Positions 35,373 to 42,423 are shown, counted from the first letter of the stretch. The stretch is 64,000 nt of DNA from CAG-1138 sp964495385 (GCA_964495385.1 CAZBVO010000003.1:1-64000), one strand, 5' to 3'. Translations and numbers: made by a program. Notes: generated by a model from the letters alone, not told the origin.

Positions 35373-35720
35373 ATGGAAACACAACAACTTACACAAAAAA
35401 TTTGCGAAATTCTTGATTTCAAAAAGGCAGAGGACATCACCGTTTTGGACGTTGCCGAACTTACCGTGATTGCCGAAAATTTCGTTATCGCAACCGGTCT
35501 TAACGTGCAACACGTCAATTCGTTGGCCGAAAATCTCGAGGACGAACTTGCAAAAATCGGCATCGAACCGATAAGAACCGAAGGTATGCGCGAAGGACGC
35601 TGGGCGGTTTTGGATTACGGTTCGGTTATCGTTCACGTTTTTAACGACGAAACCAGACTTTTGTATTCGCTGGACAAACTGTGGGGCAGGTCGGATAACG
35701 TAACAAAATTCGGCGCTTAG
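35373..35720 (+). CDS. rsfS: Ribosomal silencing factor RsfS
   Basis: A 115-residue factor that binds L14 and blocks subunit joining when nutrients are low. Typical blocks are KAEDITVLDV, FVIATG, EGMREGRWAVLDYGSVIVHVF. It lies behind nadD-yqeK as in most Firmicutes. The ATG at 35373 follows GAGGAG; an overlapping TTG at 35367 is a less likely start. Confidence 0.93.
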   Translation: METQQLTQKICEILDFKKAEDITVLDVAELTVIAENFVIATGLNVQHVNSLAENLEDELAKIGIEPIRTEGMREGRWAVLDYGSVIVHVFNDETRLLYSLDKLWGRSDNVTKFGA

Positions 35721-35753
35721 AATAAAATCGGTTTTAACATAAAAAATAAGGGC

Positions 35754-36059
35754 ATGAAAAGCATTGTACTTTTTGTTGCCCTTTTTTGTTTTTTTGCGCC
35801 GTCTGCCGACGGCGAAATAGTGTTTGTTTTCGATGACGTTGCGGTGGTTGCCGTTTGCCCTAAGGAGCTGTTTACGCTGTCCGAGTGGCAAAAGCTTAAG
35901 GTGGAAGTTGCGGACAGATATCAAAAACTTTATCCCGAACTTAAAATTGTCGTAACCCGTGATTCCACTGTGTATTTCGGGCTTGTTTCGGCGAGGGAGC
36001 GAGGGGATGAGAGCTCTGCGTTGTTTTTTGCCCAAAAAGCCGAAAAAGCGGCAACATAG
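35754..36059 (+). CDS. Small exported protein of unknown function
   Basis: A 101-residue product with a hydrophobic signal-like N-terminus (about 1-19) and a small domain containing one cysteine. I recognise no family; the size recalls YhcN/YlaJ-type exported proteins, without real support. Its last 26 codons lie inside the 197-bp direct repeat that flanks the prophage, so a second copy of its 3' end occurs at 42125-42203. Confidence 0.6.
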   Translation: MKSIVLFVALFCFFAPSADGEIVFVFDDVAVVAVCPKELFTLSEWQKLKVEVADRYQKLYPELKIVVTRDSTVYFGLVSARERGDESSALFFAQKAEKAAT

Positions 36060-36177
36060 TGTTGCAAACCTCATTCCTCCGTGCTATAATTTAATAAAGC
36101 AAAATACTTCGGGGGCAAGGTGTAAGTCCTTACCGGTGGTAACAGTCCACGAGCGCAAGCCGAGCGGGTGCAATTCC
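35981..36177 (+). repeat. Left 197-bp direct repeat (attL-like)
   Basis: Identical base for base to 42125-42321. It contains the 3' end and stop of the exported-protein gene, a promoter (TTGCAA 36062-36067, TATAAT 36085-36090) and the first 72 nt of an FMN riboswitch aptamer. To the left the sequence is host; to the right it is phage. Confidence 0.95.
36106..36177 (+). pseudogene. Truncated FMN riboswitch aptamer
   Basis: The aptamer starts normally (CTTCGGGGGCAAGG, ACCGGTGGTAA, CGAGCGGGTG) but stops at CAATTCC. The closing parts present in the right copy, including CGACGGTAAAGTCCGG and the GAAG partner of the base stem, are missing. It cannot form the complete FMN pocket, yet its promoter is intact and points into the prophage. 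Confidence 0.88.
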
Positions 36178-36205
36178 TATAATTTATATTATAATAAAGA
36201 GAGAA

Positions 36206-36235
36206 AAAAAAATCAAGTATTTTATTGATTTTTTT
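36206..36235 (+). terminator. AT-rich hairpin at the left phage end
   Basis: AAAAAAATCAA and TTGATTTTTTT form an 11-bp stem with an 8-nt loop. It could terminate transcription entering from the truncated riboswitch, or form part of a phage origin or packaging signal. Confidence 0.5.
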
Positions 36236-36257
36236 AAAAATCAATAATTTTCAATGA

Positions 36258-36404
36258 GGACAAAAAGAACGGTCGGATTGCATCGAGGAAGAACACGCTC
36301 AAAAAACTGCTTGTCAGGCCGCTAAAGATACTTCGTATATCCGCTTAAGTAACGTATCCGACCTCGCTGCCAAAGCAAATGCTCCAAATTATGAAACAAC
36401 GTAG
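36258..36404 (+). pseudogene. Possible coding remnant without start codon
   Basis: An open frame of 48 codons, bounded by TGA at 36255 and TAG at 36402, has protein-like composition (for example EEEHAQKTACQAAKD and NVSDLAAKANAPNYE) but no start codon or ribosome site. It may be the tail of a lost phage gene. The evidence is composition only. Confidence 0.25.
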
Positions 36405-36425
36405 ATTAAAGAAAGGAGAAAATTT

Positions 36426-36695
36426 ATGAGAGTGCTTATTAAAAACGGTGAAAATGTTGAGTGTTTGGAGATTGACATAATCAGATACCGTACCGACATT
36501 ATACAACGAACCCCGTTTGGAAAAGAAAAACGCAAAGCTATAGAATTTCCGTATAGGAGCATAGATTTATTAATAACGGAAGATATTGACGAAGAAGAAG
36601 GAAAAAGACTAATAAGAGAAATAAACGAAAAAGGATTTTTAGATTTGACCAAGTATCAAATCGAGGTACATTACAAAAAAAAGGACGATGATTGA
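36426..36695 (+). CDS. Small prophage protein, paralog 1
   Basis: An 89-residue acidic protein of unknown function. It starts MRVLIKNGE..CLE and ends with ITEDIDEEEGKRLIREINEK followed by GFLDLTKY. The same ends occur in the third gene of the row, and a more diverged version in the second, so this is a tandem gene family. AAAGGAG precedes the ATG. It reads opposite to the phage structural genes. Confidence 0.7.
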   Translation: MRVLIKNGENVECLEIDIIRYRTDIIQRTPFGKEKRKAIEFPYRSIDLLITEDIDEEEGKRLIREINEKGFLDLTKYQIEVHYKKKDDD

Positions 36696-36737
36696 TAATA
36701 AACAATCGATTAAAAAAAGAGGGGGCTAAAATAAAAA

Positions 36738-36998
36738 ATGCGAATTATTTACTGCGAAAACGAAAAGCTTAAAATCGTCGAAACCGACTACATAAGACAA
36801 ATTATACACAAAAGAGAAACCAAATTTAAAATTTACACTACAGAAGCTTTAAGAATATCAGCATTGAACTGGGAAAGCAAGCAGTTAGATTACGACATTG
36901 ACTTTGCCATAGACTTTGCTGAAAGTGATAAAATAATCGAAGAAGCTTACCAAACGGGACTTGTAGATTTACGAAAATATGAAATAATAATCGATTAA
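36738..36998 (+). CDS. Small prophage protein, paralog 2
   Basis: An 86-residue protein with the same layout as its neighbours: MRIIYCENEKLKIVETDYI at the start and EEAYQTGLVDLRKYEI at the end. Its middle section has diverged strongly. The ribosome site is AGAGGGGG with a long spacing to ATG, so its translation may be weak. Confidence 0.65.
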   Translation: MRIIYCENEKLKIVETDYIRQIIHKRETKFKIYTTEALRISALNWESKQLDYDIDFAIDFAESDKIIEEAYQTGLVDLRKYEIIID

Positions 36999-37014
36999 AA
37001 AAGGGAGAAAATTT

Positions 37015-37311
37015 ATGAGAGTGCTTATTAAAACTGATGGAAAAATTAGATGTTTGGAAACAAATGAAATCACATACGGTACCGACATCACTCAAAGAAC
37101 ATTGATTAGAAAAGAAACTCATGCGGCTATACTATTTTGGGTGGAAACAATATATACTATTAAAAATAGAATGTTTCAAAAAACATTGGAAGCTTTTATA
37201 ACAGAAGATATTGACGAAGAAGAAGGAAAAAGACTAATAAGAGAAATTAACGAAAAAGGATTTTTAGATTTAACGGCATATAAAACCTATTTAGCAATAT
37301 CGGTGGATTAA
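37015..37311 (+). CDS. Small prophage protein, paralog 3
   Basis: A 98-residue protein sharing its first codons and ribosome site with paralog 1 (GGAGAAAATTTATGAGAGTG) and the C-terminal block ITEDIDEEEGKRLIREINEK, GFLDLTAY almost exactly. The middle is different and longer. Recent duplication with divergence of the central part is the simplest reading. A bidirectional terminator follows the stop. Confidence 0.7.
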   Translation: MRVLIKTDGKIRCLETNEITYGTDITQRTLIRKETHAAILFWVETIYTIKNRMFQKTLEAFITEDIDEEEGKRLIREINEKGFLDLTAYKTYLAISVD

Positions 37312-37352
37312 AAAAGAGGGGGCGCGCAACGCACAAAGCCCCCCTCTTTTTT
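37311..37352. terminator. Bidirectional terminator between converging phage operons
   Basis: AAAAAGAGGGGGC and GCCCCCCTCTTTTTT pair across a 14-nt loop, with A-runs and T-runs on the two sides. It overlaps the stop codons of both converging genes. Confidence 0.9.
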
Positions 37353-37785
37353 AAACACCCCCAAATCCGAATAAAAATCCAACGAAGTACAAAACAAAAA
37401 CTAAACATTGTATAATACCAAAAAGAAAAAACGCCAAGACTCCAACAATATCCGAGATTATACTTGCAACGGGGGATATCCAATCCAACCAGGACGGAAG
37501 AGTAATACTAAAATTCGGAATCGATTTTAAAATTTCCATATCTACCGTCGGCACTTTTTGCAAAAAAGAAAGCAAATTTGCAAAAGTAAAATAATCATCA
37601 TTGCCGGTCATTACAAAAATAACGTTAAAAACCAAAAGTACGCACGCAGCCAACTTTATGATGTTAACAATAATCGGCAAATCTGAACGTTGAAGAGAAA
37701 CTTCCATTTCTGGAACACGACCAAACATATTTTTGCCCTTAAATATAGGTTCTGCATATTTATTTGTTTTTTGACGTCTATACAT
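37351..37785 (-). CDS. Prophage membrane protein (minor coat candidate)
   Basis: A 144-residue hydrophobic protein with membrane segments at about 48-70 and 105-142. It is last in the minus-strand phage operon, right behind the adhesin-like gene, a place where filamentous phages encode pVI-like minor coat proteins. That role is inference from position. The ATG at 37785 follows AAGGGA and begins 4 nt after the upstream stop; an earlier ATG at 37809 overlaps the adhesin gene. Confidence 0.6.
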   Translation of the reverse strand: MYRRQKTNKYAEPIFKGKNMFGRVPEMEVSLQRSDLPIIVNIIKLAACVLLVFNVIFVMTGNDDYFTFANLLSFLQKVPTVDMEILKSIPNFSITLPSWLDWISPVASIISDIVGVLAFFLFGIIQCLVFVLYFVGFLFGFGGV

Positions 37786-37789
37786 AAAA

Positions 37790-39307
37790 CTATCCCTTAC
37801 TACCAACAAACAGCTTCACTATCCAGAGCACTATTGAAAAGCTCAAAAGGCCAAGGAAAAAAGAAAGCATGTTTACACCCAAAATTTCGAAATTCAACAA
37901 AGACGTTAACGTCTTTACAGGAACATCTATAACCGCAGATATCAATCCGAAGAAAGAATAATCGGTTAAATTTTCTCTGTAAAAACTTTCAGCTTTTGAA
38001 AACCCTTCATTGTACGCAGCGGTTATCTTTGAATTCATGGAATTTTGCCCGGCAACGTAACCCGAGTTGTAAAGCTCGTCGTTATAGACTACCACTTTAG
38101 ACAAAGTCATTTCGGTCGAAATTTCAACGCCGTATTCGTCAAAGAAAACAATCAGACAGTTGTCGACGACGTAATCTTTCGGCAGCGTAAAAGTGAAATC
38201 TTGCCCTTCGGTAAGTTCACCCAACTGAATAACGTTTAAGAATCTTTCGGTCGCAGCTACGGACTCGGTAAAGGTGAAATCACATTCGGCAAAGCCGACA
38301 TAAATATCACCGTCGGAGACGTTCGAAAATCGAAACATTGTACCTTTTGGATAAGATTGATCCAGGCGGAATCCCATGCATTTAAAATACGGTACGATTT
38401 CAATTTTGGATCCGTCAATCGGCCAATCGCAGGAAATTTTGCCCGAGCTTTCGGCAATCGTTTTTGCTCCGAAAGACGTAGATCCTTCACTCGGGTTACC
38501 CGGAAGCAGATAGCCTGAATAGCTTGCAGCAGAGAATTTTTTTGTTGTGTAAAACATTTCGGAAGAAAACGATCCATACAACGGCTGCACCGAAATAGAG
38601 TTTAAAAGCTCATCGTAAGCACGTTGCAAATCGTTTTTTTCGGATTGCAATTTTTCTTTTTCGGCTGTTACTTCGGCAATTGCAGTCGAATAATAATCGG
38701 AAATAGAAACGTAATGTGGAACGACGTACTTATTCATGATGGCAAAAAGCTCTGAAGCTTCGGTACCGGATCCCGGCTTAACAGTAGTTGCAGAAGAACT
38801 GCAAGAAACTGTTTTTGCAGACGCCGCAAAATCGGTAAAGCCAGCTTGTTTCAAACTGTTTACTTCATATCCTGAATAGCCTTGAGAAGCAATATACGAT
38901 TCTACGTCTTTGGCATACGCATCTTCACAACCCAAAAACAGCAGATGCTTGGATGCATTCGTGTAAAGGAGAAGTACCTTGCTTTCGGACGGAACAGGCA
39001 AACTGTAATCTTGACCGGATGCCACGATTAAATTTAAAAATAACGTAGAATTACCATTGCTTACAATCGTAAAGCGCAGCTTGCCAGACAAATCGGAATA
39101 CTCCGCATAAGACGGAACGCCCAACATGTAAACTTCAGAACCCTGATAGGCAGTCCAACTTGACTGAATCGACCAATCGAACTCAACTAATTCATCGGCC
39201 TTTGCGGTATCCATAGGCAAAAATAAAGCAAAGGCCAAAGCCACAATAGCCAATACGAGAATTACGACAGAAAGGGCAAACAGGCCGTTTATTTTACGTT
39301 TTTCCAT
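37790..39307 (-). CDS. Adhesin-like prophage protein (pIII-type candidate)
   Basis: A 505-residue protein with an N-terminal signal/anchor segment (about 9-31), a large exported region and a C-terminal membrane helix (about 478-500). A short coiled coil (VTAEKEKLQSEKNDLQRAYDE, split over residues about 212-236) divides two beta-rich parts. Signal peptide, large ectodomain and C-terminal anchor are the design of filamentous-phage attachment protein pIII. I see no specific family match. It has a good ribosome site (GAGGAGG) and overlaps the preceding small gene by 19 nt. Confidence 0.65.
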   Translation of the reverse strand: MEKRKINGLFALSVVILVLAIVALAFALFLPMDTAKADELVEFDWSIQSSWTAYQGSEVYMLGVPSYAEYSDLSGKLRFTIVSNGNSTLFLNLIVASGQDYSLPVPSESKVLLLYTNASKHLLFLGCEDAYAKDVESYIASQGYSGYEVNSLKQAGFTDFAASAKTVSCSSSATTVKPGSGTEASELFAIMNKYVVPHYVSISDYYSTAIAEVTAEKEKLQSEKNDLQRAYDELLNSISVQPLYGSFSSEMFYTTKKFSAASYSGYLLPGNPSEGSTSFGAKTIAESSGKISCDWPIDGSKIEIVPYFKCMGFRLDQSYPKGTMFRFSNVSDGDIYVGFAECDFTFTESVAATERFLNVIQLGELTEGQDFTFTLPKDYVVDNCLIVFFDEYGVEISTEMTLSKVVVYNDELYNSGYVAGQNSMNSKITAAYNEGFSKAESFYRENLTDYSFFGLISAVIDVPVKTLTSLLNFEILGVNMLSFFLGLLSFSIVLWIVKLFVGSKG

Positions 39308-39486
39308 GACAAAATCCTCCTCAATAATTTAAAAAAATAACCAATCAAATAGATTGCAAATCCGGATCCGCACATCACTGCGGCTTCGTAATAACTTTCA
39401 GTCGACAACGTCGTGCCGAGCTTAGAACATAACTCGGCAAAACTTGTTACAAAATTAGAAATATAATCTTCAAAAACCGCCAACAT
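39289..39486 (-). CDS. Small prophage membrane protein, 65 residues
   Basis: A 65-residue protein with one membrane helix near residues 36-53 and a basic end (KLLRRILSWKNVK). It lies between the 119-residue membrane protein and the adhesin-like gene. It may be a small virion or assembly protein, but nothing in the sequence proves this. Confidence 0.55.
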   Translation of the reverse strand: MLAVFEDYISNFVTSFAELCSKLGTTLSTESYYEAAVMCGSGFAIYLIGYFFKLLRRILSWKNVK

Positions 39487-39487
39487 A

Positions 39488-39847
39488 TCAAACCTCGTTT
39501 AATCCTTTATCCAACAACCTTTGAGCCAATCGAGGCAAGAACAGGGCAAAGTCAACCACAAAATGCAAAATTTGAACCATTGCAAAATATGTGAAAAAGC
39601 TTGTATTTTTCAAAAATGCAAACGCACCGTCGGACACGAATATCGAAGACAAAAGCGTATCGACAACGTTCGAGCTTAAATCTCCGACAAGCATCGATAC
39701 GCACGAATCTAACGTCGGAGCTTCAAACTCGGACGTAACCCCCGACACAGCTAAGCACTGGCCAAAAAACAACAGCAGTGGTAAAAGACCGAGTAAAGTC
39801 CACAATGCCCAATCGGCAACCTTTAAGAAATTTTTACTACTCTTCAT
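39488..39847 (-). CDS. Prophage membrane protein, 119 residues
   Basis: A 119-residue protein with hydrophobic segments at about 12-35 and 83-104. Its ATG overlaps the end of the Zot gene and follows AAGGAGATG. The function is unknown; its location within the phage morphogenesis block suggests a virion or export role. Confidence 0.58.
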   Translation of the reverse strand: MKSSKNFLKVADWALWTLLGLLPLLLFFGQCLAVSGVTSEFEAPTLDSCVSMLVGDLSSNVVDTLLSSIFVSDGAFAFLKNTSFFTYFAMVQILHFVVDFALFLPRLAQRLLDKGLNEV

Positions 39848-40652
39848 AATCGTTCATCTCCTTATTTATCCACGTTCGAAAACTCGGTATAGACTTCATT
39901 TTTAAACTCTTAGCTCGAACCACTTTATCGGCAACCGGCAAATCGTCGGTCATAGCCGAGTAACAATAGGCATCGAATAAAGACCACACCTTCCGCCTTA
40001 TAAGCACCTTTTTTAATTGATCTTCAACGTCAGAAATATCAACGCTTACAGCACTGTTATCCTCCGAATAGCGACACTCTCGAACGTTGGCAACGTTAAA
40101 AATCAGATACTTACTAAGGGAATGAATGTAAAAATATTCACTCAAACACCTCTTGAATGCAAAATGTAAATCCGACGTTGCCTGCGTGTCCAGAATCAGA
40201 AACCCCCCTTTGGTTTCATGGCCGAAAAGCTTAACAAAAAGCATAAGTTTTTCGTTAAGCTCAGGATCCTTGTAAAGCATCGAATCGGCAACAAGAGAGG
40301 CCTCAGAAAGCAATACAACGGAGCCGTAAACAGGGCGCACCTTGCGTTCCAACAGTTCTCGAGTGACGGGAACATAAGGAACGGCAAGCGGAATATTCGA
40401 ATACAAAAGCGGCAAAGGCTTGAGTTCACGTTTGAATATTTTTGCAAAATAGTTCTGAACTTTCACCTTGTGCAAATTCAGCTTGTAATTTTTAATAGCT
40501 AAATCGACAGCTAACGTTGTTTTTCCACATTTCACGCCGCCGGTTATTAATGCCACAGCTCCGATTTTCGGAACTTTAAATTGACGTAAAACCTTTGATA
40601 GTAAAAAAACTATCAATGCTAATATGATTAAATAAAATATGAATTTTCCCAT
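39837..40652 (-). CDS. Zot/pI-like phage assembly ATPase
   Basis: A 271-residue protein with one N-terminal membrane helix (about 4-22), a Walker A motif ITGGVKCGKTTLA (about residues 36-48) and a Walker B-like strand GGFLILDTQ. This is the organisation of the Zot/pI family, the ATPase that drives filamentous-phage extrusion through the membrane. In pI proteins the helix is usually central or C-terminal of the ATPase; here it is N-terminal, as I recall for Gram-positive inoviruses. It follows the coat gene and its terminator. Confidence 0.82.
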   Translation of the reverse strand: MGKFIFYLIILALIVFLLSKVLRQFKVPKIGAVALITGGVKCGKTTLAVDLAIKNYKLNLHKVKVQNYFAKIFKRELKPLPLLYSNIPLAVPYVPVTRELLERKVRPVYGSVVLLSEASLVADSMLYKDPELNEKLMLFVKLFGHETKGGFLILDTQATSDLHFAFKRCLSEYFYIHSLSKYLIFNVANVRECRYSEDNSAVSVDISDVEDQLKKVLIRRKVWSLFDAYCYSAMTDDLPVADKVVRAKSLKMKSIPSFRTWINKEMNDYEE

Positions 40653-40660
40653 AACATTCT

Positions 40661-40693
40661 AAAAAAATCCCCGTCGGATAAATGCCGACGAGG
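40661..40693 (-). terminator. Terminator behind the coat gene
   Basis: On the minus strand CCTCGTCGG and CCGACGGGG form a stem followed by ATTTTTTT. It lies between the coat-like gene and the Zot gene, so it should raise coat expression relative to downstream genes, as the terminator after gene VIII does in Ff phages. Confidence 0.85.
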
Positions 40694-40701
40694 AAAACAG
40701 G

Positions 40702-40950
40702 TTATCTATTTCGAGCTCCGAGACTGGTCACGAAATTCAAAACCCATCGGCTCAAGCCCAACGCAAGAGCAATGCCTGCAAATACAATCACCAAAGTCCC
40801 GAATACGGACAGGGTAGTTCCGCCATCACCGGTTGTCAGGAAGATACTTTGCGCCAATGCGCTTACGCCTTCACCAACACCGGTTGCGACACCCTTAATT
40901 CCGCCTACGAGAATTTCAATAATACTTTGCAAAATCGATACACCCGACAT
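40702..40950 (-). CDS. Major-coat-like protein (pVIII candidate)
   Basis: An 82-residue protein with an amphipathic Gly/Val/Ala-rich N-terminal part, one strong membrane helix (about 47-66, VFGTLVIVFAGIALALGL) and a short basic end (GARNR). Size and layout fit a filamentous-phage major coat. The ribosome site AAAGGAGG is the strongest in the element and a terminator follows the gene, both consistent with high expression. Confidence 0.72.
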   Translation of the reverse strand: MSGVSILQSIIEILVGGIKGVATGVGEGVSALAQSIFLTTGDGGTTLSVFGTLVIVFAGIALALGLSRWVLNFVTSLGARNR

Positions 40951-40953
40951 TTT

Positions 40954-41106
40954 TTATTTTACCTCCTTTTCTTTATTTGCTTTATCGTCATCGGAACAAG
41001 ATTCCGTCAAAGCCTTAAATTGCTTGTTGGCTTTTAACGTCCGAAAAAGACTTATAATTTCGTATCCGAAAAAAACCGAAACAAGCGCCAATACGATGTA
41101 TTTCAT
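40954..41106 (-). CDS. Small prophage membrane protein, 50 residues
   Basis: A 50-residue frame with a hydrophobic N-terminus (IVLALVSVFFGYEIISLF) and a charged tail. GGAGGTG precedes the ATG, and the ATG overlaps the stop of the gene before it (ATGA). The coat ribosome site lies inside its 3' end. Position and size recall pVII/pIX minor coat proteins; this is inference. Confidence 0.6.
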   Translation of the reverse strand: MKYIVLALVSVFFGYEIISLFRTLKANKQFKALTESCSDDDKANKEKEVK

Positions 41107-41351
41107 AGAAACACCTCCAATTCGCCCTGCTCGGAAATAAGCGAAAGCACATAATCCGACAGCAATATTCCTTCCGCAAAATTACCACACCTTACAGACA
41201 CTGCCATTTTAGGCGTTTTTATTCTGTAATCAAAAAACTCATAAGGTTCATCGCTTTTTTTCGAGATTCCTTTGCAAGAATAAACTTCAATTTCAAGAAG
41301 GACCTTACCCAATTTTTCACGTTGCATTTTCTGTTGTTCTTTTTGTTCCAT
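41103..41351 (-). CDS. Candidate ssDNA-binding protein of the prophage
   Basis: An 82-residue soluble protein following Rep. In filamentous phages this position and size belong to the ssDNA-binding protein (pV). The beta-rich look (KVLLEIEVYSCKG, EFFDYRIKTPKMAVSVRCG) would suit an OB-like fold, but no motif proves it. The ATG at 41351 has GGAAGG upstream; the longer frame would overlap rep. Confidence 0.5.
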   Translation of the reverse strand: MEQKEQQKMQREKLGKVLLEIEVYSCKGISKKSDEPYEFFDYRIKTPKMAVSVRCGNFAEGILLSDYVLSLISEQGELEVFL

Positions 41352-41376
41352 TTTTTTTACCTTCCTTTGATTTTTT

Positions 41377-42063
41377 TTATAAATCCGCAAGCGGTTTATT
41401 TCGTTTGGATCGCTTATAAATAAGTTGTTTTGCCGAACTCTTAGTAGCGTGATTACCAAGCTTTGCGATGTATCTTGACAGATGAACTAAATCTTTTCCG
41501 ACCTTTTTGACTTTAAAAAACCCGTAAGGCCAATCGTCATAAGTGATTATTCTTTCGGCAGGGACACAGCCATGGAAGTGTAATCTACCGCCTTCGTCTC
41601 CGTAATCTGCATTGAACACATAGTCGGAAAAGGTTTCGGCAAACGCTTTGCAACGTGCAAAGCAAACGTCTTCGCCGTCCGCAAGAGCAGGGTCACCGAA
41701 AGTCAGCGTCAAAAAGAGTACGTTCTTCAAAGCAAGCATATTTTCTATGCGCTTGCGCACACGAATAGCACGTTGCGTTCGAGCATTTCGAGCTCTGTTG
41801 AAATCCTTAACTTCCTTAGGCATCGCACATTCAACCCCGTTTAAAATTGCCAACAAATCAATTTGATCGAGTTTAAACAACGACTCGAACACGGCCTTAC
41901 TATCGCCCTCGAGGTTTTTGTAAATGGTTTCTGCTTGTTTCCAACGACAACTAAAAGAAGTCAACAGAACGGAATAAGCCGTTTCAAAATTCCTCAACGG
42001 AAGCAAAATCGGATCCATCTCTTCGATAGCCATCGAATTAAAAATTTCTTTTACTGATTCCAT
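41377..42063 (-). CDS. Rolling-circle replication initiator (HUH, single Tyr)
   Basis: A 228-residue protein with the three Rep motifs in order: FLTLTFGDPA (motif 1), GGRLHFHG containing the HxH metal ligands (motif 2) and SRYIAKLG with the nicking Tyr and Lys (motif 3). It would nick and religate the phage plus strand during rolling-circle replication. It is first in the phage operon and sits next to short iteron-like repeats. Confidence 0.85.
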   Translation of the reverse strand: MESVKEIFNSMAIEEMDPILLPLRNFETAYSVLLTSFSCRWKQAETIYKNLEGDSKAVFESLFKLDQIDLLAILNGVECAMPKEVKDFNRARNARTQRAIRVRKRIENMLALKNVLFLTLTFGDPALADGEDVCFARCKAFAETFSDYVFNADYGDEGGRLHFHGCVPAERIITYDDWPYGFFKVKKVGKDLVHLSRYIAKLGNHATKSSAKQLIYKRSKRNKPLADL

Positions 42064-42064
42064 A

Positions 42065-42112
42065 TCAATACGTCACCTTATCAAGTTGAAACGTCACCTA
42101 TATCAAGTCTAT
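42065..42112 (-). repeat. Iteron-like direct repeats upstream of rep
   Basis: On the minus strand ACTTGATATAGGTGACGT and ACTTGATAAGGTGACGT occur in tandem, one slightly shortened, and a partial third (ATTGATATG) overlaps the rep start. They could be Rep-binding sites or an operator for rep. Confidence 0.55.
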
Positions 42113-42124
42113 TTACAGTTTTAA

Positions 42125-42321
42125 GCTTGTTTCGGCGAGGGAGCGAGGGGATGAGAGCTCTGCGTTGTTTTTTGCCCAAAAAGCCGAAAAAGCGGCAACA
42201 TAGTGTTGCAAACCTCATTCCTCCGTGCTATAATTTAATAAAGCAAAATACTTCGGGGGCAAGGTGTAAGTCCTTACCGGTGGTAACAGTCCACGAGCGC
42301 AAGCCGAGCGGGTGCAATTCC
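42125..42321 (+). repeat. Right 197-bp direct repeat (attR-like)
   Basis: Perfect copy of 35981-36177. It begins in the middle of the 3' part of the exported-protein gene (copy of its last 26 codons, stop at 42203), then holds a promoter (TTGCAA 42206-42211, TATAAT 42229-42234) and continues into the complete FMN riboswitch. Confidence 0.95.
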
Positions 42322-42383
42322 CGCACCGACGGTAAAGTCCGGATAAAGAAGTTGTCGCCCGCGTTTTGGCGGGCTTATTTTTC
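42250..42383 (+). promoter_or_regulatory. FMN riboswitch (RFN element) with terminator
   Basis: The complete aptamer runs from ACTTC (42250) to GAAGT (42352), with GGGGGCAAGGTG, ACCGGTGGTAA, CCGACGGTAAAGTCCGGAT. It is followed by a terminator (GCCCGC/GCGGGC, then TTATTTTT, 42357-42382). FMN binding should switch off the ribU-tsaE transcript. Confidence 0.95.
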
Positions 42384-42423
42384 CTTGAGGGTTTTGTTAA
42401 TTCCGTTTCGGAGGGATTAACTC

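Larger units (their letters stand above)
36178..42321 (-). mobile_element. Inovirus-like (filamentous phage) prophage, 6,144-bp unit
   Basis: The unit from the first phage base after the left repeat to the end of the right repeat equals one circular genome. On the minus strand it carries, in transcription order, an HUH Rep, a candidate ssDNA-binding protein, a 50-residue membrane protein and a coat-like protein with a terminator. A Zot/pI ATPase, two small membrane proteins, an adhesin-like protein and a last membrane protein follow. Three paralogous small genes lie on the plus strand. Size, gene order and the coat-terminator-Zot arrangement resemble filamentous phages. No integrase is seen. 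Confidence 0.85.

Noticed and set aside
36178..42124. Conjugative or transposon element instead of phage
   Set aside because: No relaxase with mating genes, no transposase and no terminal inverted repeats; Rep, coat-like and Zot-like genes together fit a filamentous phage better.
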